Positions 4,831-6,566 of a stretch of 6,566 nucleotides of DNA are shown here, piece after piece. The stretch covers positions 1 through 6,566 of the forward strand of contig JACCVK010000033.1 in NCBI GenBank assembly GCA_013698195.1. The letters run 5' to 3'. Positions within the stretch are counted from its first letter, which is position 1. The number at the start of each line of letters is the position of its first letter. Made by a program: the position numbers and the translations under genes. Below the pieces are notes generated by a model. That model saw only the letters and a program-made list of their open reading frames with translations, was not told the origin of the DNA and did no database searches. The stretch is from Actinomycetota bacterium. Lineage in GTDB: Bacteria > Actinomycetota > Thermoleophilia > Gaiellales > Gaiellaceae.

Positions 4831-5265
4831 CTACTCGAGGACGAGGTCGCGGACCGAGGTGCCCCACTCGGCCGGCAGGGGCGTGCCCTTGGACTTGTTG
4901 AGCGCGAGCTTGAGGACCCCCAGTCCCAGGATCGCGCACTTGAGGCGCACGGGTGTGAGCGGGATGCCGAGCTCGCCGAGCAGCTCCTCCTTCGGCATGG
5001 CGGCAATCTCGGACGCGGTGCGGCCCTTGACGAGATCGGTGAGCATCGACGTCGCCGCCTGGCTGATCGCGCACCCGCGGCCCTCGAACCCAACTGCCTC
5101 GACGACGTCGCCTTCGCCGAAGCGGACCGAGACGGTCACCTCGTCACCGCACAGCGGGTTCTGACCTTCGGCCGCCGCGTCCGCATCTGCGAGGAGCCCG
5201 TGGTTCCGCGGGCTCTTGTAGTGATCGAGGATGAGCTCCCGGTAGAGCTGGTCGAACTCGCCCAC
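4831..5265 (-). CDS. sufU: SufU-family Fe-S cluster assembly / sulfur-transfer protein
   Basis: A 144-residue protein of the SufU/IscU fold. It accepts persulfide sulfur from SufS, as zinc-dependent SufU does in Bacillus, and passes it to the SufBCD scaffold. Signatures are LYRELILDHYKSPRNHG (7-23), NPLCGDEV (36-43), GRGCAISQAATSM (62-74) and RLKCAILG (107-114). The expected zinc or cluster ligands C39, D41, C65 and C110 are all present. The spacing between the second and third cysteine is 45 residues, as in IscU (43), and lacks the roughly 18-residue insertion typical of SufU. The GTG start overlaps the last base of the sufS stop (TAGTG), so the two are translationally coupled. Confidence 0.92.
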   Translation of the reverse strand: MGEFDQLYRELILDHYKSPRNHGLLADADAAAEGQNPLCGDEVTVSVRFGEGDVVEAVGFEGRGCAISQAATSMLTDLVKGRTASEIAAMPKEELLGELGIPLTPVRLKCAILGLGVLKLALNKSKGTPLPAEWGTSVRDLVLE

Positions 5266-6539
5266 TACGCGAACGCCTTCTTCGCCTTGTGTAGGCCGTC
5301 GACCAATCGGTCGATCTCCTCAGGGATCGTGTACAGGTAGAAACTCGCGCGGTTCGTCGCGGTGACACCGAGCTTGCGCATGAGAGGCTGGCAGCAGTGG
5401 TGCCCCGCGCGGATGGCCACGCCCTCGAAGTCGAGCACCTGAGCGACGTCATGGGGATGCACGCCGTCGACGTTGAAGGAGACGATCCCGGCGCGCCGGT
5501 CGGCCGGCGGGCCGTACGAGGTGATCCAGGGCAGCTCCGCGAGCCGCTCGAGCGCGTACGCGGCGAGCTCGTGCTCGTACTGCTCGATCGCGTCGAATCC
5601 GATCGCAACGAGGTAGTCGACCGCCGCCCCGAACCCCACGGCCTCGGCCATCGGCGCCGTACCCGCCTCGAACTTGTGCGGGAGCTCGCCCCAGGTCGTC
5701 TCGTCGGCTCCGACCGAGCGGATCATGTGGCCGCCGGTCAAGAACGGCTCCATCTCCTCGAGCAGCTCCGCGCGTCCCCAGAGCGCACCCACCCCGCTCG
5801 GGCCGCACATCTTGTGCGCCGAGATCGCCGCGAAGTCGCAACCCATGGCCTGGACATCCACAATGCGGTGCGGAGCGGCCTGTGCAGCGTCCGCGACCAT
5901 GATCGCGCCTTGGTCGTGTGCCCACGCCGCCAGACGCTCGACTGGGTTGACCGTTCCCAGCGAGTTCGACACCACGCCGGTGGCGACGACCTTCACGCTC
6001 CCCGCGCTCGAAATCTCGTCGAGGTCATCGAGCCGAAGCTCGCCTTGCTCACCGAGCGAGATCATGCGGAAGCCGGCGCCGGTGCGGTTCGCGATGTACT
6101 GCCACGGCACGAAGTTCGAGTGATGCTCGAGCTCGCTCACGACAACGAGATCGCCGGGGCCTAGACGGTTCAGGCCCCACGCGTACGCGACGAGGTTGAT
6201 CCCCTCGGTTGCGTTGCGGACGAAGATGACCTCACGCGCCGACGGCGCGTTCAGGAGCGCACGAATCTTCTCCCGGGCAAGCTCGAGACCCTCGGTCGCC
6301 CGCTCGGCGAGCACGTACACGCCCCGATGGACGTTCGCGTACGACGTCTCGTAGAACGACGTCATCGCGTCGAGCATCTGCCGCGGCTTCTGCGAGCTCG
6401 CCGCGGAGTCGAGGAACGCGAGCGGCTTCCCGTAGAACTCCTGCTCGAAGATCGGGAAATCGGCGCGCAAGCGTTGCGCGTCGAGAGCCGGGGGAGTCGT
6501 TACCGCCACGCTCGCATCGTACCCCCGCCCTCGCGTCAC
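5265..6539 (-). CDS. sufS: SufS-type cysteine desulfurase
   Basis: A 424-residue PLP enzyme of fold type I, group II, that converts cysteine to alanine and holds the sulfur as a persulfide for Fe-S assembly. Seen are LAFLDSAASSQKP (40-52), RNATEGINLVAYAWG (108-122), SELEHHSNFVPWQ (135-147), the PLP-binding D217-A-A-Q, the Schiff-base lysine K243 in SAHKMCGPSGVG, and the active-site loop RAGHHCCQPLM with catalytic Cys at 382. A second Cys at 383 replaces the more usual Ala or other small residue. GTG at 6539 is the furthest start; GTG at 6509, 10 codons inside, is equally plausible by family length (414 residues) and has a GGGGG run about 12 bases upstream. It is the first complete gene of the suf operon here. 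Confidence 0.95.
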   Translation of the reverse strand: MTRGRGYDASVAVTTPPALDAQRLRADFPIFEQEFYGKPLAFLDSAASSQKPRQMLDAMTSFYETSYANVHRGVYVLAERATEGLELAREKIRALLNAPSAREVIFVRNATEGINLVAYAWGLNRLGPGDLVVVSELEHHSNFVPWQYIANRTGAGFRMISLGEQGELRLDDLDEISSAGSVKVVATGVVSNSLGTVNPVERLAAWAHDQGAIMVADAAQAAPHRIVDVQAMGCDFAAISAHKMCGPSGVGALWGRAELLEEMEPFLTGGHMIRSVGADETTWGELPHKFEAGTAPMAEAVGFGAAVDYLVAIGFDAIEQYEHELAAYALERLAELPWITSYGPPADRRAGIVSFNVDGVHPHDVAQVLDFEGVAIRAGHHCCQPLMRKLGVTATNRASFYLYTIPEEIDRLVDGLHKAKKAFA

Positions 6540-6544
6540 GCCGC

Positions 6545-6565
6545 CTAGTGCTCCCCACCGTAAAT
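6545..6565 (-). CDS. possible last codons of the preceding suf operon gene (partial)
   Basis: On the minus strand the right edge reads in one frame IYGGEH followed by TAG at 6547-6545, five bases before the furthest sufS start. Such spacing is normal for this operon. SufC or SufD would be expected at this place from actinobacterial gene order, but six residues are too few to identify a protein. Confidence 0.25.
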   Translation of the reverse strand: MYGGEH

Positions 6566-6566
6566 A

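Noticed and set aside
4823..5074. An N-terminal extension of the Rieske protein to 189 residues
   Set aside because: The added part is the shadow of sufU. The GTG at 4822 gives a normal Rieske N-terminus.
4250..5164. A 304-codon open frame on the + strand opposite the suf genes
   Set aside because: It runs antisense to three well-identified genes, has Arg/Ser/His-rich shadow composition and no family motif. Long antisense frames are common in high-GC coding DNA.
1..6566. CRISPR arrays, tRNA genes, insertion sequences or phage attachment sites
   Set aside because: No regularly spaced repeats, tRNA cloverleaf, transposase or terminal inverted repeats were seen by reading both strands.

Overview
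The window is high-GC DNA with tightly packed genes, many GTG starts, a Mycobacterium-type dCTP deaminase and a SufS-SufU-Rieske gene order. This points to an actinomycete (Actinomycetota). A deep branch such as Thermoleophilia (Gaiellales or Solirubrobacterales) is my guess, but no rRNA or other taxonomic marker is present.

Left part (1-1940). The last codons of a pyridoxamine 5'-phosphate oxidase gene (pdxH) enter from the left edge on the + strand. It converges on a minus-strand gene for a membrane-anchored putative glycoside hydrolase of the DUF4015 family. The junction holds three GGTTACGGG repeats with quadruplex-like G-runs. Divergent from the hydrolase is dcd, dCTP deaminase, which appears to be transcribed without a leader.

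Middle part (1937-3592). A MarR-family regulator on the minus strand shares a CTAG stop tetranucleotide with dcd. It is divergent from a two-gene + strand operon: a YceI-like lipocalin-fold protein and an NADPH-dependent FMN reductase. A dyad overlapping the yceI promoter is the likely MarR operator, so this looks like a small stress or redox module.

Gap 3593-3898. This 306-base stretch has no conventional gene but is the most unusual part. On the minus strand it contains, in order, a -10-like hexamer, a Shine-Dalgarno sequence able to pair along nearly the whole 16S rRNA tail, a 13-codon open frame, two 9-bp long-range helices, and a GC-rich hairpin followed by TTTT. I interpret it as a small structured RNA with a short translated leader. 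I do not recognise it as a known RNA family.

Right part (3899-6566, minus strand). A tight operon reads sufS (cysteine desulfurase), sufU (scaffold or sulfur-transfer protein), a Rieske [2Fe-2S] ferredoxin and an O-methyltransferase-like gene. Gaps range from a 1-base overlap to 8 bases. SufS takes sulfur from cysteine, SufU accepts it, and the SufBCD scaffold is probably encoded upstream beyond the right edge. The Rieske protein is a plausible Fe-S client or electron donor. The role of the methyltransferase in this operon is unknown.
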